DNA of 64,000 bases from Hyphomicrobiales bacterium (GTDB taxonomy: Bacteria; Pseudomonadota; Alphaproteobacteria; Rhizobiales; Beijerinckiaceae): assembly GCA_900470095.1 (NCBI GenBank), contig UBZM01000013.1, positions 33,550 through 97,549 on the forward strand, read 5' to 3'. Under the pieces are notes generated by a model. It had not been told where the DNA came from and did no database searches. It worked only from the letters and a program-made list of their open reading frames with translations. A program made the position numbers and the translations under genes. Within the stretch, counting starts at the first letter, position 1, and every line of letters begins with the position of its first letter. Shown piece by piece: positions 51,558-59,995 of the stretch.

Positions 51558-52481
51558 GTGCAGTTGCGTGTGATCGACCTCGACGGCAGTGCAGCGGCTC
51601 AGGAGCCTCTGTGCCGGCGCATCGATGCGGGAGCCGCCACCCGCATCGATGCGACCGATCTTGGAAGCGCATTGCGTATCGTCGCAAGCCGGCAGGCGCT
51701 GAGCCTGCTGTACGAGCGACTGCGCGCGAAACCGATGCGCGAAGGCGAGGCTTCCGTGACATTCTACGGATCTGGCGACTTCCATCATCTGACTGCCGGC
51801 CTGCTTGCGCAGACCGGTCGGCCGCTCACGGTCGTGCATTTCGACAATCATCCCGACTGGGTGCGGTTTCCGGCGACCGTGAACTGCGGCGCCTGGGTCA
51901 ACCGCGCCCTCGAACTCGATCACGTCAAACGGGTCGTGACGATCGGCCCTTGCAGCAGCGATCTGGTCAGGCCGGAATGGCAATTTGCCAATCTTGACGC
52001 GGTTTCTGATGGGCGGATCGAGCTCTACCCATGGCGGCATGCGCCTTCTCGTGTCTGGCGCCGCTATCGTGACGGGCGTGGGCACAAGCAGAGAGCCGGC
52101 GCGCTGCACTGGCGCAATCTCGCGGATGAGAACTGGAGCGACTTCGTCGATGAGCTGATCCGCAACCTGCCGACCCGCCGCATCTGGTTGACGATCGACA
52201 AGGATGTTCTGGGCCCGGGCGACGCCGCGACCAACTGGGATCAGGGCGAGCTACCTCTTGAGAATCTGCTGCTCGCGATCGAACGGCTGGCGGAGCAGTG
52301 CGAGATCGTCGGCGTCGATATCTGCGGCGACTATTCCGAGCCTCGCTTCGCCGATCCGTTCCGGGCGACGCTCGCCTATTTCGACCACCCGCCGCGGCGC
52401 CAGGTCACGGACGCCGAGCTGGCGGTCAACGCGCGGGTGAACGGTGTGTTGCTGGATTGCTTCGAACGGGTGCTGTCATGA
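51558..52481 (+). CDS. Arginase/deacetylase-fold protein with altered metal motifs
   Basis: 307 residues from a GTG at 51558 with GGCGAGG upstream (TTG at 51537 possible). The ureohydrolase pattern is visible: GSGDFHH (His76, His77) in place of GGDHS, HFDNHPDW (Asp96, His98, Asp100) corresponding to DAHxD, and TIDKDVL (Asp214, Asp216) corresponding to SxDxDxxDP. Metal-binding Asp/His residues are mostly kept, but the surrounding consensus is unusual, so the substrate need not be arginine or agmatine. It overlaps the next gene by four bases. Confidence 0.75.
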   Translation: MQLRVIDLDGSAAAQEPLCRRIDAGAATRIDATDLGSALRIVASRQALSLLYERLRAKPMREGEASVTFYGSGDFHHLTAGLLAQTGRPLTVVHFDNHPDWVRFPATVNCGAWVNRALELDHVKRVVTIGPCSSDLVRPEWQFANLDAVSDGRIELYPWRHAPSRVWRRYRDGRGHKQRAGALHWRNLADENWSDFVDELIRNLPTRRIWLTIDKDVLGPGDAATNWDQGELPLENLLLAIERLAEQCEIVGVDICGDYSEPRFADPFRATLAYFDHPPRRQVTDAELAVNARVNGVLLDCFERVLS

Positions 52482-52837
52482 CGCTCGCGCTCATACTCTG
52501 GTTCGCCCTGTCGGTCGTATGCGACGTCGCTGGGCAACTCTGCTTCAAGCTCGGGGCCGATCGGTTGCCCGACAAACACGGACGGGCGCTCGTTCTTGCG
52601 GCGCTGCGCGACAGCTGGATCTGCGGGGGAATCCTGATCTACCTCGTGGAGGTCGTGGTCTGGCTGCGGATCCTTGCCGAAGTGCCGCTTTCGATCGCCT
52701 TCCCGATCGCCAGCCTGAATTTCCTTGGCGTAACGCTTGCCAGCGCCGTGTTCCTCAAGGAGCGCGTCGTGCGTCGGCAATGGCTCGGCGCCTGTCTCAT
52801 CACTCTTGGCGTCGTCATCGTCGCCCGCACCGCCTGA
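52478..52837 (+). CDS. SMR-type membrane transport subunit 1
   Basis: 119 residues with four membrane segments, like EmrE and the ArnE/ArnF lipid flippase subunits. At the position of EmrE Glu14 it has Asp16 (VVCDVAGQLCFKLGAD). The later PLSIAFPIASLNFLGVTLAS and WLGACLITLGVVIVA match segments 3 and 4 of the family. Start overlaps the upstream stop (ATGA). A second such protein is encoded at 54885, so the two probably form a heterodimer that moves the product across the inner membrane. Confidence 0.8.
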   Translation: MTLALILWFALSVVCDVAGQLCFKLGADRLPDKHGRALVLAALRDSWICGGILIYLVEVVVWLRILAEVPLSIAFPIASLNFLGVTLASAVFLKERVVRRQWLGACLITLGVVIVARTA

Positions 52838-52849
52838 GGGATCCGTTCC

Positions 52850-53704
52850 GTGGCAGCAAAAGACAACAGCCTTCGCTTCTCCGGCGGCCGGACCGGGTTC
52901 CTCCTGATCCATGGTCTGGGAGGTACGCCGGTGGAGCTGCGGCTCGTCGCACGTGCGCTGGCGCGGGCCGGTCACACCGTTCATTGCCCCCAGTTGGCGG
53001 GGCATTGCGGCAGCGAGGGAGATCTTCTGGCGACGGGCTGGCGCGACTGGACAGCCAGCGTCGAAGCCGAACTCGGGGGGATGAAGCTGATCTGCGACAC
53101 GATCATCGTCGGGGGATTGTCGATGGGGGCGGTGATGGCGATGCATATCGCGGCACGCCACCGCGACGACGTGCAGGGGCTTGCCCTCTACGCTCCGACG
53201 CTCTGGTATGATGGCTGGTCGATCCCCTGGTACAGCTTTCTGCTGAAGCTGCTCATCAACACGCCCATGGGCCGCCGCTATCGCTTTGTCGAGCGCGAGC
53301 CCTATGGCGTCAAGGATGAGCGCACCCGCGCGATGATCGTGGGGGCGATGGGGGGTGGGGACAGCTCGCAGGCCGGCCTTCTGGGCACGCCCGCGGGCTC
53401 GCTTCAGCAGATGTGGGCGCTGATCAAGGATACGCGCCGCCGGATGGGCGAAATCACCTGTCCCGCGCTCGTCGTGCAGGCGCGCGAGGACGACATCTCC
53501 GGTCTCTCCAATGCCGCCTATATCCAGCGGCACCTCGGCGGGATCGTCGATACCGTCGTGCTGAATGACAGCTATCATCTCGTGACGATCGACCAGCAGC
53601 GCGATGTCGTGATCGACCGCTCGCTTGCCTTGGCGGCGCGGTTGTCCGTTCCAGACAAGGTCCGACGGGAGCCGGCGAGCCTCTGCGCCGTTGCGGCGGA
53701 ATGA
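52850..53704 (+). CDS. Alpha/beta hydrolase, monoacylglycerol lipase/carboxylesterase-like
   Basis: 284 residues from a GTG at 52850. GFLLIHGLGGTPVELRLVAR is the oxyanion segment and the nucleophile lies in GGLSMGAVMAMHIAAR near residue 87; the late catalytic His is in LNDSYHLVTIDQQRDVV, followed by ER-type arginines. The pattern matches Est30-type carboxylesterases and serine-aminopeptidase S33-like lipases. It could trim an acyl group or lyso-lipid. It overlaps the next gene by four bases. Confidence 0.8.
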   Translation: MAAKDNSLRFSGGRTGFLLIHGLGGTPVELRLVARALARAGHTVHCPQLAGHCGSEGDLLATGWRDWTASVEAELGGMKLICDTIIVGGLSMGAVMAMHIAARHRDDVQGLALYAPTLWYDGWSIPWYSFLLKLLINTPMGRRYRFVEREPYGVKDERTRAMIVGAMGGGDSSQAGLLGTPAGSLQQMWALIKDTRRRMGEITCPALVVQAREDDISGLSNAAYIQRHLGGIVDTVVLNDSYHLVTIDQQRDVVIDRSLALAARLSVPDKVRREPASLCAVAAE

Positions 53705-54888
53705 CCGCGCCGCGCGCCCGCATCGTCGAACGGATCGCCGAGATCACCCCCGAGGCGTGGGATCGGTGCTGTCCCGGCGAAGCGGAAAACCATGCCTATT
53801 ACAGCGCCTGCGAGCAGGCGTTGGCCGGGAGCGGCAGCAGCATCGCCATGGGCGCGGCCTGTGTCGAGGATGCCTTTGGCATCAGTGCCATCGCGCCGTT
53901 CTTCCTGTTCAACTACCGGCTTGATACGCCATTTCAGGGTGGGCTCCGGCGCTTCGGCGATGCGGTGTTCAGACTGGCGCCGCGCCTCGTCTCCCTCAAG
54001 GTGCTCTGTGTCGGCTCACCCTATGCCGAACGCTGTCATGCCTCAGTGCGCAATGGGCTTGGTTCCGAGCAATCCGCGTCTGCCTTCGCGGCGCTCGGCG
54101 ATATTCTCGACCAGCACGCCCGAAGCGTGGGGGCCGATCTCGTGGCCTGGAAAGATGTTGCCGAGCAGGGTGCACCAGGCCTGCGTGATGCGCTGCTGTC
54201 GCGGGGATTTGCTCGTGTCGGCAGTCTGCCGTTCGCGGTGCTCGATCTGCCCTTCGTTGGAGAGGCGGACTATCTCGCCTCGCTCTCGGCCGCCACGCGT
54301 AAGGATGTCCGGCGCAAGCTGGCGAAGGCCGGCGAGGTCCGGGTCGAGATGCGGCATGGGCTCGAGGGTATCGAAAGTGAGATTACCGAGCTTTACGAGT
54401 CGACGCGGGCCGAGAGCGGCCTCGACTACGGTGATCTGGAGGTGCTTCCCCCCGATTACTTCAAGGCGGTCTCGGCGGCGCTCGGCGAGCGCGCTGTCTT
54501 TGCGCTCTATTGGGTCGGCCAGACGCTCGCTGCCTTCAACCTGCTGCTGATCGAGAATGACAGGGTGATCGATAAGTTCCTCGGCATGCGCTACCCGCTT
54601 GCCCGCCAGCATAACCTCTATGCGGTGAGCTGGATGACGAATGTTCGCTTCTGCCTCGAACGGGGTATCGTGCGGCTGCAGACCGGCCAGACCGCCTATG
54701 CCTCGAAGCTGCGTTTCGGCAGCAGGCTGGTGCCTTCAACGGTCTTCTTCAGGCACCGGAACGCCGCGCTGCAATGGGCCTTGAAATCGGCCAGCCCCTG
54801 GTTCGCCTTCGACAGGTTCGATCCGGACCTGCGGGCGTTGCGCCGGACGCCGGCAAGGGAGCAGGCGGCAAGGGAGCAGGCGGCATGA
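53701..54888 (+). CDS. FemAB/GNAT-like acyltransferase
   Basis: 395 residues. The architecture is a double GNAT fold as in FemAB-like and PEP-CTERM-associated acyltransferases: FFLFNYRLDTPFQGGLRRFG in the first half, then DYLASLSAATRKDVRRKLAK, LYESTRAESGLDYGDLEVLP, FALYWVGQTLAAFNLLLIEN and VIDKFLGMRYPLARQHNLY in the second. Such proteins transfer an amino acid or acyl group to an amine. The C-terminus ends in a duplicated AREQA segment from a 15-base tandem repeat. Substrate unknown; in this operon a final acylation of an amine is plausible. Confidence 0.75.
   Translation: MTAPRARIVERIAEITPEAWDRCCPGEAENHAYYSACEQALAGSGSSIAMGAACVEDAFGISAIAPFFLFNYRLDTPFQGGLRRFGDAVFRLAPRLVSLKVLCVGSPYAERCHASVRNGLGSEQSASAFAALGDILDQHARSVGADLVAWKDVAEQGAPGLRDALLSRGFARVGSLPFAVLDLPFVGEADYLASLSAATRKDVRRKLAKAGEVRVEMRHGLEGIESEITELYESTRAESGLDYGDLEVLPPDYFKAVSAALGERAVFALYWVGQTLAAFNLLLIENDRVIDKFLGMRYPLARQHNLYAVSWMTNVRFCLERGIVRLQTGQTAYASKLRFGSRLVPSTVFFRHRNAALQWALKSASPWFAFDRFDPDLRALRRTPAREQAAREQAA
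54852..54881 (+). repeat. Exact 15-base tandem duplication
   Basis: GGCAAGGGAGCAGGC occurs twice without a gap, at 54852-54866 and 54867-54881. It duplicates five codons at the end of the acyltransferase gene and also the AGGGAG ribosome-binding signal of the next gene, which starts at 54885. Confidence 0.9.
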
Positions 54889-55301
54889 GCACGATCGAGA
54901 CCTCGCGGCAGAGCTTGCCATGGCGCCAGCTTTGGATCTGGACGATCTTCATCGCGCTCGATACCGCGACCCAGCTTGCCTTCAAATGGGGAGCGGACGG
55001 GCTCGCCGACATGGATTTCGGGCTGCAGATGATGATCAGGGCATCGTCGCTACCGGGCGTCTGGCTGGCGGCGCTCGGCTATGCCGCGACGTTCATCGTC
55101 TGGATGCTGATCCTGCGTGACATGCCGCTGAGCCGCGCTTTCCCGATGACCGGGCTCGCCTATGTCACGGTCCCTCTGCTCGCTTGGCTTGCGCTCGGCG
55201 AACGGATCGATGCCGTTCAAGCCGGCGGAATCGCCCTGATCGTAGCCGGCGTCATTGCTTTGGGTTGGGAGGATGAGGAGGATGGCGATGGCCAGACTTA
55301 A
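54885..55301 (+). CDS. SMR-type membrane transport subunit 2
   Basis: 138 residues with four membrane segments. Asp26 (IALDTATQLAFKWGAD) aligns with Asp16 of the first subunit and EmrE Glu14; the D-x-A-x-Q-L-x-F-K pattern is common to both. It ends with an acidic tail (GWEDEEDGDG). The start overlaps the acyltransferase stop by four bases. Together with the 52478 protein it is likely to be a heteromeric exporter or flippase. Confidence 0.8.
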   Translation: MSTIETSRQSLPWRQLWIWTIFIALDTATQLAFKWGADGLADMDFGLQMMIRASSLPGVWLAALGYAATFIVWMLILRDMPLSRAFPMTGLAYVTVPLLAWLALGERIDAVQAGGIALIVAGVIALGWEDEEDGDGQT

Positions 55302-55719
55302 CGCTAGAATGCTTGTTTTCGCCGCATTGGTGGCGATGTCGTCGCTGCATGCCGCCGCTGCGGACCCGATGAGCGAGATCGTCGGGCGCTGGCGCGATTC
55401 CGATGGCGAGTCCGAGATTGCGATCGCGCGCTGCGGGCAGGCGCTCTGCGGCAAGATTGTTTGGCTCAAGCAGGAGCGGGTCGACCAATCAAACCCCGAC
55501 AGCAATTTGCGCGGGCGCTCCCTGCTCGGTGTCCAGGTCCTGACTGGCTTCAGGCCTGAGGGTACGGCGGGGCTGCTTGCTGGGGAGGGGTATAATCCGG
55601 AGGATGGTCGCACTTACAAGACCACGATCAGCTTGCAGTCGCAGAGGACACTCGTCGTAAAGGGGTGCGTGCTGGGTGGCTTTATCTGCGATGACGACAC
55701 CTGGACGAGGCGACCCTGA
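55288..55719 (+). CDS. Exported DUF2147 protein
   Basis: 143 residues from the ATG at 55288 with GAGGAGG six bases upstream; it overlaps the SMR gene by 14 bases. A signal peptide (cleavage near AAA-D) is followed by the DUF2147 pattern: IVGRWRDSDGESEIAIARCG, QALCGKIVWLKQ, SLLGVQVLTGFRPEG, YNPEDGRTYKTTISLQSQRT, LVVKGCVLGGFICDDDTWTR. The domain is a small beta-barrel of unknown function in periplasmic proteins. Confidence 0.85.
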   Translation: MARLNARMLVFAALVAMSSLHAAAADPMSEIVGRWRDSDGESEIAIARCGQALCGKIVWLKQERVDQSNPDSNLRGRSLLGVQVLTGFRPEGTAGLLAGEGYNPEDGRTYKTTISLQSQRTLVVKGCVLGGFICDDDTWTRRP

Positions 55720-55773
55720 GCGGATGTCCTGCTTGGGCAGAACGCAGCCTTCCATGGTCCTGGAGACGGCTTG

Positions 55774-57501
55774 ATGCCTATTCGCAAGACGTCGCTGCGG
55801 TTGAGGCTTGTGATCGGCTTCCTGTTGGTCAGCGTCCCGGCGATGCTGACCTCCGCCTATGTCGCAGCGCGGCTGATCTCCTCCGCCTTTGAGGCGAATG
55901 TCGAGCAATGGCTCGGCGAGACCTCGCGCTTCTTCATGCTCGAGGTGACCGAGGCGACACAGGAGGCGCAGCGCGTCGCCAGCGTCGTCGGCCACCGCCT
56001 GGAGACCTCGGTTCATGGCGATCTTCGCCGCCCCAAGGTCATCGAGCGGGAGTTCGCGCTGCTCAGTACGGTCGGCTATGACCTGATCGCGATCTATGAT
56101 GATCGGCGCGAAATGCTGTTCACGTCGCGCGACTTCACGTCCTCGGCTGCCCTGCCCACCGAAACGAGCCAGGGCATCTTCAAGATCACGACTGGCGAGG
56201 AAAACCACCTCATGGCCGGTGCCGTGCAGAGTGTGCAGGTCAATGAGAAGCCGGCCTACGTCCTTGTCGGCACCTGGCTCGATGATTCCTATCTCGGCAG
56301 CATCAAGGTCGTGACCTCGCTGGATGTCCGGCTCTTCGCCGAAACCAGCTCGGGACTGGAAGCCGTCATGCTGACGCATCCGGACGACACGCGCACGGTG
56401 CCGGATGCGATCCGTGAGCGCCTGGCGAAAGGCGAGGATACGATCTTCGACCGCGAGGCCGATGACGGCGCCTATCGTGCCGTCTACACGGCCTTCCGTG
56501 GTATCGATGGCAAGCTGGCAGCTGTTGCATTCATTGGGCTACCGAGCGGTGCCGACTTCTTCGAGCAGCTCGGACCTTCCCAGCTCTTCATCGGCATCTT
56601 CCTGCTCGGCAGCCTCATCTCGATCATCGTCGGGGCTGCGATGTCGGGTATCCTGGTCAAGCCGCTGCGAGCATTGACGCGCGGCGTCCGAGCGATCGCG
56701 GCCGGCGATTTCAAGCAACGGGTTCCTGAGACCGGCGGGAGGGAGATTGCGCAGCTCGCCGCAGGCTTCAACGGTATGGCGGAGCAGCTCGGCAAGCTGC
56801 ATGCTCTGGAGACCGAGCTCCGGCGTCGCGACAGGCTCTCCGCCCTCGGGCAAGCGGCGATGGTGATTGCCCATGAAGTCCGCAACCCGCTCGGCATCAT
56901 CAAGACCTCGACCGAGGTGGTGCGCAATCGTGCCAAGCTCGGGGTCGCCGAGGACCGCATGCTTGGTTATGTGATCGAGGAGGTACGCCGGATCGAAACG
57001 CTGGTGCGGGACTTTCTCGACTTCGCTCAGCCCAAGGCGCCGAGCAAGACCGTCTTTCCATTCCGCGCGGTGATCGATCGGGTCGCCTCGATCGCGATGC
57101 CGGAGCTTGACCGCCATGGCATCGTCCTCGACATCAAGGATCGTAGCGGGGGCGGGCTGATCTCGGGCGATCCGGATCAGCTCCATCAGGCGGGCTTGAA
57201 TCTCGTCCTGAACGCGATCGACGCGATGCCCGCCGGCGGAGTGATCACGGCGGAGCTCACGTCGAGCAATGGCGAGATTTCGCTGACGATCAGCGATCAG
57301 GGGGATGGTGTGGCCGAGGAGATCAGGGGCGAGATATTCAACCCATTCATCACGACCAAGACGAAGGGAACGGGGCTCGGCCTTGCCAAAGTGCAATCGG
57401 TCGCCGCGGCACATGGAGGCCGCGCCCATTACGCCAGCCCGGCGGGGCAGGGCGCCTCGTTCACGATTACATTGCCTCTGCTGGAGCGTGGAGCATCCTG
57501 A
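55774..57501 (+). CDS. Membrane histidine kinase of an NtrB/DctB-like two-component system
   Basis: 575 residues. Membrane segments lie at about 10-32 and 267-290, with a Cache-like periplasmic sensor between them (TSQGIFKITTGEENHLMAGA). HAMP follows (LRALTRGVRAIAAGDFKQRV), then the dimerisation domain with His367 (MVIAHEVRNPLGIIK) and the ATPase domain with the N box (LNLVLNAIDAMPAGG), DQGDGV and GTGLGLAKV. It senses a periplasmic signal and phosphorylates the response regulator encoded by the next gene, whose ATG shares its A with this stop codon. Start at the ATG 55774 rather than the TTG just before. Confidence 0.92.
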   Translation: MPIRKTSLRLRLVIGFLLVSVPAMLTSAYVAARLISSAFEANVEQWLGETSRFFMLEVTEATQEAQRVASVVGHRLETSVHGDLRRPKVIEREFALLSTVGYDLIAIYDDRREMLFTSRDFTSSAALPTETSQGIFKITTGEENHLMAGAVQSVQVNEKPAYVLVGTWLDDSYLGSIKVVTSLDVRLFAETSSGLEAVMLTHPDDTRTVPDAIRERLAKGEDTIFDREADDGAYRAVYTAFRGIDGKLAAVAFIGLPSGADFFEQLGPSQLFIGIFLLGSLISIIVGAAMSGILVKPLRALTRGVRAIAAGDFKQRVPETGGREIAQLAAGFNGMAEQLGKLHALETELRRRDRLSALGQAAMVIAHEVRNPLGIIKTSTEVVRNRAKLGVAEDRMLGYVIEEVRRIETLVRDFLDFAQPKAPSKTVFPFRAVIDRVASIAMPELDRHGIVLDIKDRSGGGLISGDPDQLHQAGLNLVLNAIDAMPAGGVITAELTSSNGEISLTISDQGDGVAEEIRGEIFNPFITTKTKGTGLGLAKVQSVAAAHGGRAHYASPAGQGASFTITLPLLERGAS

Positions 57502-58880
57502 TGACCCACAGCATCCTGGTCGTCGATGACGAAGCTCGCCTGGCCGATGTTCTGGCGGCTGCGCTGGAGGATCTCGGCTATCGCGCGACCGCCGTCGAAA
57601 ACGCCCGCGAGGCGCTTTCCAGTCTGGAGCAGGAACGGTTCGACCTCGTGTTGACTGATCTGCGCCTGCCAGGGATGGACGGGCGCGCCCTGCTGCAGGA
57701 GGTGCGCAAGCGCTGGCCAGAGGTCCCCGTCGTGGTCATCACGGCTTTCGCCACGGTTCGCGATGCCGTCGAGCTCGTGAAGGAAGGCGCCTTCGACTAC
57801 ATCGCCAAGCCGTTCGAGATGGAGGATGTCGCAGCCGTCATTCGTCGTGCGTTGCGGCTGGCCGAGGTGGTGCGCGACAATGAACGGCTGCGGGGCGAAC
57901 TCGAGGGCCGCTACAGCTTCGAGAATTTGATCGGAACGAGCCCGCCCTTCAGGAGAGTGATCGAACAGGTCACCGAGGTCTGCGAGACACGCGCCACGGT
58001 CATGCTCAACGGAGAGAGCGGCACCGGCAAGGAGGTTGTGGCACGCGCGATCCATTTCAACAGTCCGCGTCGGAATAAGCCCTTTGTCGCGATCAATTGC
58101 GCTGCCATCCCTGAGACGTTGCTCGAAAGCGAGCTCTTCGGTCATGTGAAAGGTGCCTTTACCGGAGCGCTGGCCAACCGCGTCGGCCGCTTCGCCGCCG
58201 CCGATGGCGGAACCCTCTTCCTGGACGAGATCGGCGATATGCCGATCGCCGTTCAGGCGAAGCTGCTGCGTGCGGTTCAGGAGCGCAGCTTCGAGCCTGT
58301 CGGGGGCACCCGCAGCCAGACGGTGGACGTCCGGCTGATCGCGGCAACCCATAGGGACATGCGCCAGGCGGTTGCGTCCGGCGAGTTCCGGGAGGACCTG
58401 TTCTATCGGCTCAACGTCTTCCCGATCCAGTTGCCTGCCCTGCGTGAGCGGCGCGAGGACATCCCGATCCTCGCCGCCCATTTCCTCGCGACGCTGGCCG
58501 AGGCGATGGGCAAGCGCGTGACCGGCTTTACCCCGGCCGCTCTCTCGGCGATGGACGGCCATGACTGGCCCGGCAATATCCGTGAGCTGCATAATTGCGT
58601 TGAGCGCGCGGTGATCGTCGCGAAGTCGCCGACCATCGACGTCCCGGATCTGCCTCGCGACCTGTTTGAAGGCGGCGCGCGGCGCGCCGAGCGCGATCGC
58701 CTCCCGAACGATCTCGATGCCGAACTCGAGCGGCTCGAGCGCGGCTTCATCATCGAGGCGCTGCGGCGTACGGACGGCGTTCAGGTTCAGGCTGCGCGGC
58801 TCCTCGGCATTGCCGAGCGCAGCCTGTGGCACCGCATTAAGAAACTGGACGTGAAACTTGGTAGAAAAATCGCCGAGTGA
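57501..58880 (+). CDS. Sigma-54-dependent response regulator (NtrC family)
   Basis: 459 residues. Receiver domain 1-120 with phosphoacceptor Asp53 (VLTDLRLPGMDG) and Lys in IAKPF. AAA+ domain about 140-375: GESGTGKEVVARAIH (Walker A), GAFTGA at 218-223 (contact with sigma-54), GGTLFLDEIGDMPI (Walker B), and the arginine finger region FREDLFYRLNVF. A Fis-type helix-turn-helix closes the protein (VQVQAARLLGIAERSLWHRI). It activates sigma-54 promoters; the one at 49346-49360 upstream of the same gene run is an obvious candidate. Confidence 0.93.
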   Translation: MTHSILVVDDEARLADVLAAALEDLGYRATAVENAREALSSLEQERFDLVLTDLRLPGMDGRALLQEVRKRWPEVPVVVITAFATVRDAVELVKEGAFDYIAKPFEMEDVAAVIRRALRLAEVVRDNERLRGELEGRYSFENLIGTSPPFRRVIEQVTEVCETRATVMLNGESGTGKEVVARAIHFNSPRRNKPFVAINCAAIPETLLESELFGHVKGAFTGALANRVGRFAAADGGTLFLDEIGDMPIAVQAKLLRAVQERSFEPVGGTRSQTVDVRLIAATHRDMRQAVASGEFREDLFYRLNVFPIQLPALRERREDIPILAAHFLATLAEAMGKRVTGFTPAALSAMDGHDWPGNIRELHNCVERAVIVAKSPTIDVPDLPRDLFEGGARRAERDRLPNDLDAELERLERGFIIEALRRTDGVQVQAARLLGIAERSLWHRIKKLDVKLGRKIAE

Positions 58881-58958
58881 CGCATGGTTCGATCTTTACC
58901 GGTTTGCGACAGAGTTCAGATATGGCAAGCGACTGGGTGTCCCGCAGGAGCGACGATT

Positions 58959-59783
58959 GTGCCCGCCTACCGTAAGCTTGCCCTCTCCGGTCTGTGCCTG
59001 GCCGCTGGGTCCCAGGTTGCTCTCGCGGCCGATCCGGCTCCGGCGCTTCTCGACCCCACTCCGGCCCCCGGCTGGATCGTGACGCTGGGCGGCTCGGGAC
59101 AGTTCGGTCCCAAATATGACGGCGCAAACACCTACGGATTGTCGGGCACGCCGTCGCTGAGCTGGCGGCGGGTTGGCGAACCGGAAGGGTTCAGCGCACC
59201 CGATGAGGGGCTGGACTTCGCCCTGTACGAGACGAGCCGCTTCAGCATGGGCGTCGTCGGCGACCTGAAGTCGGGTCGCTATTCCGGCTCAGAGCGAAAA
59301 CTGTTCGGAATGCGCGATGTGCCCTGGACGATCGAGGCTGGTGCCTTCGCCGAGTTCTGGCCGATCGAGGACCGGCTACGGACCCGCATCGAGGTGCGGC
59401 AGGGCTTCCACGGCCATCACGGCATCGTCGCCGATATCTTCGTTGACTGGGTTCAACCGATTGGCCGCTTCAAGCTCTCGGGCGGTCCGCGCTTTTCGTT
59501 CGGCAACCAGGCCTATATGCGCAGGAATTTTGGTGTGACACCGGAGGAATCGGCCGCGAACGGCCTCCTCGCTGCCTACAGCCCGTCGGGAGGCGTCAAA
59601 TCGGCAGGCCTCGCAGCGGCACTCGAATATGCATGGTCGGACGTCTGGAAAACGACGGCTTACGCCCGTTATGATCGTCTTCTGCAGGATGCCGCGCGCT
59701 CGCCGATCGTCCGCACCATTGGCGCGCGCGACCAGTTCTCGTTCGGATTGAGCACGACCTATTCGTTCAAGATTGGCGGTTAG
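58959..59783 (+). CDS. MipA/OmpV-family outer membrane protein
   Basis: 274 residues from a GTG at 58959 (AGGAG eight bases upstream), which places a signal peptide at the start (KLALSGLCLAAGSQVALAAD). The rest is a beta-barrel pattern with family marks: VTLGGSGQFGPKYDGANTYG, PSLSWRRVGEPEGFSAPDEG, FAEFWPIEDRLRTRIEVRQG, and a C-terminal aromatic/beta strand FSFGLSTTYSFKIGG. MipA/OmpV proteins are outer membrane scaffolds or small barrels. It follows the response regulator by 78 bases and may be part of its regulon. Confidence 0.85.
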   Translation: MPAYRKLALSGLCLAAGSQVALAADPAPALLDPTPAPGWIVTLGGSGQFGPKYDGANTYGLSGTPSLSWRRVGEPEGFSAPDEGLDFALYETSRFSMGVVGDLKSGRYSGSERKLFGMRDVPWTIEAGAFAEFWPIEDRLRTRIEVRQGFHGHHGIVADIFVDWVQPIGRFKLSGGPRFSFGNQAYMRRNFGVTPEESAANGLLAAYSPSGGVKSAGLAAALEYAWSDVWKTTAYARYDRLLQDAARSPIVRTIGARDQFSFGLSTTYSFKIGG

Positions 59784-59995
59784 CGCCAATCCTTAGGCGC
59801 AGAGCCAAGTGAAGGGGCTGTTCGGGCCGGGCCGGAATCGGCCTGAATGGCGCCTCGATCCGTTCGCCCGCAGCAGCGGATTTATCAGCGTTTCAGGCCC
59901 TCGCACTCGTCACCGGGCGGGTTTCGCCTCCGCTGGAGACGAAATCCGCAGCCGAGCGCGCGGCCGTCATGATCGCCGCGACGACAGCTTCAGAG

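Noticed and set aside
57429..58832. Open minus-strand frame of 467 codons
   Set aside because: Antisense to the sigma-54 activator gene, whose reading is beyond doubt.
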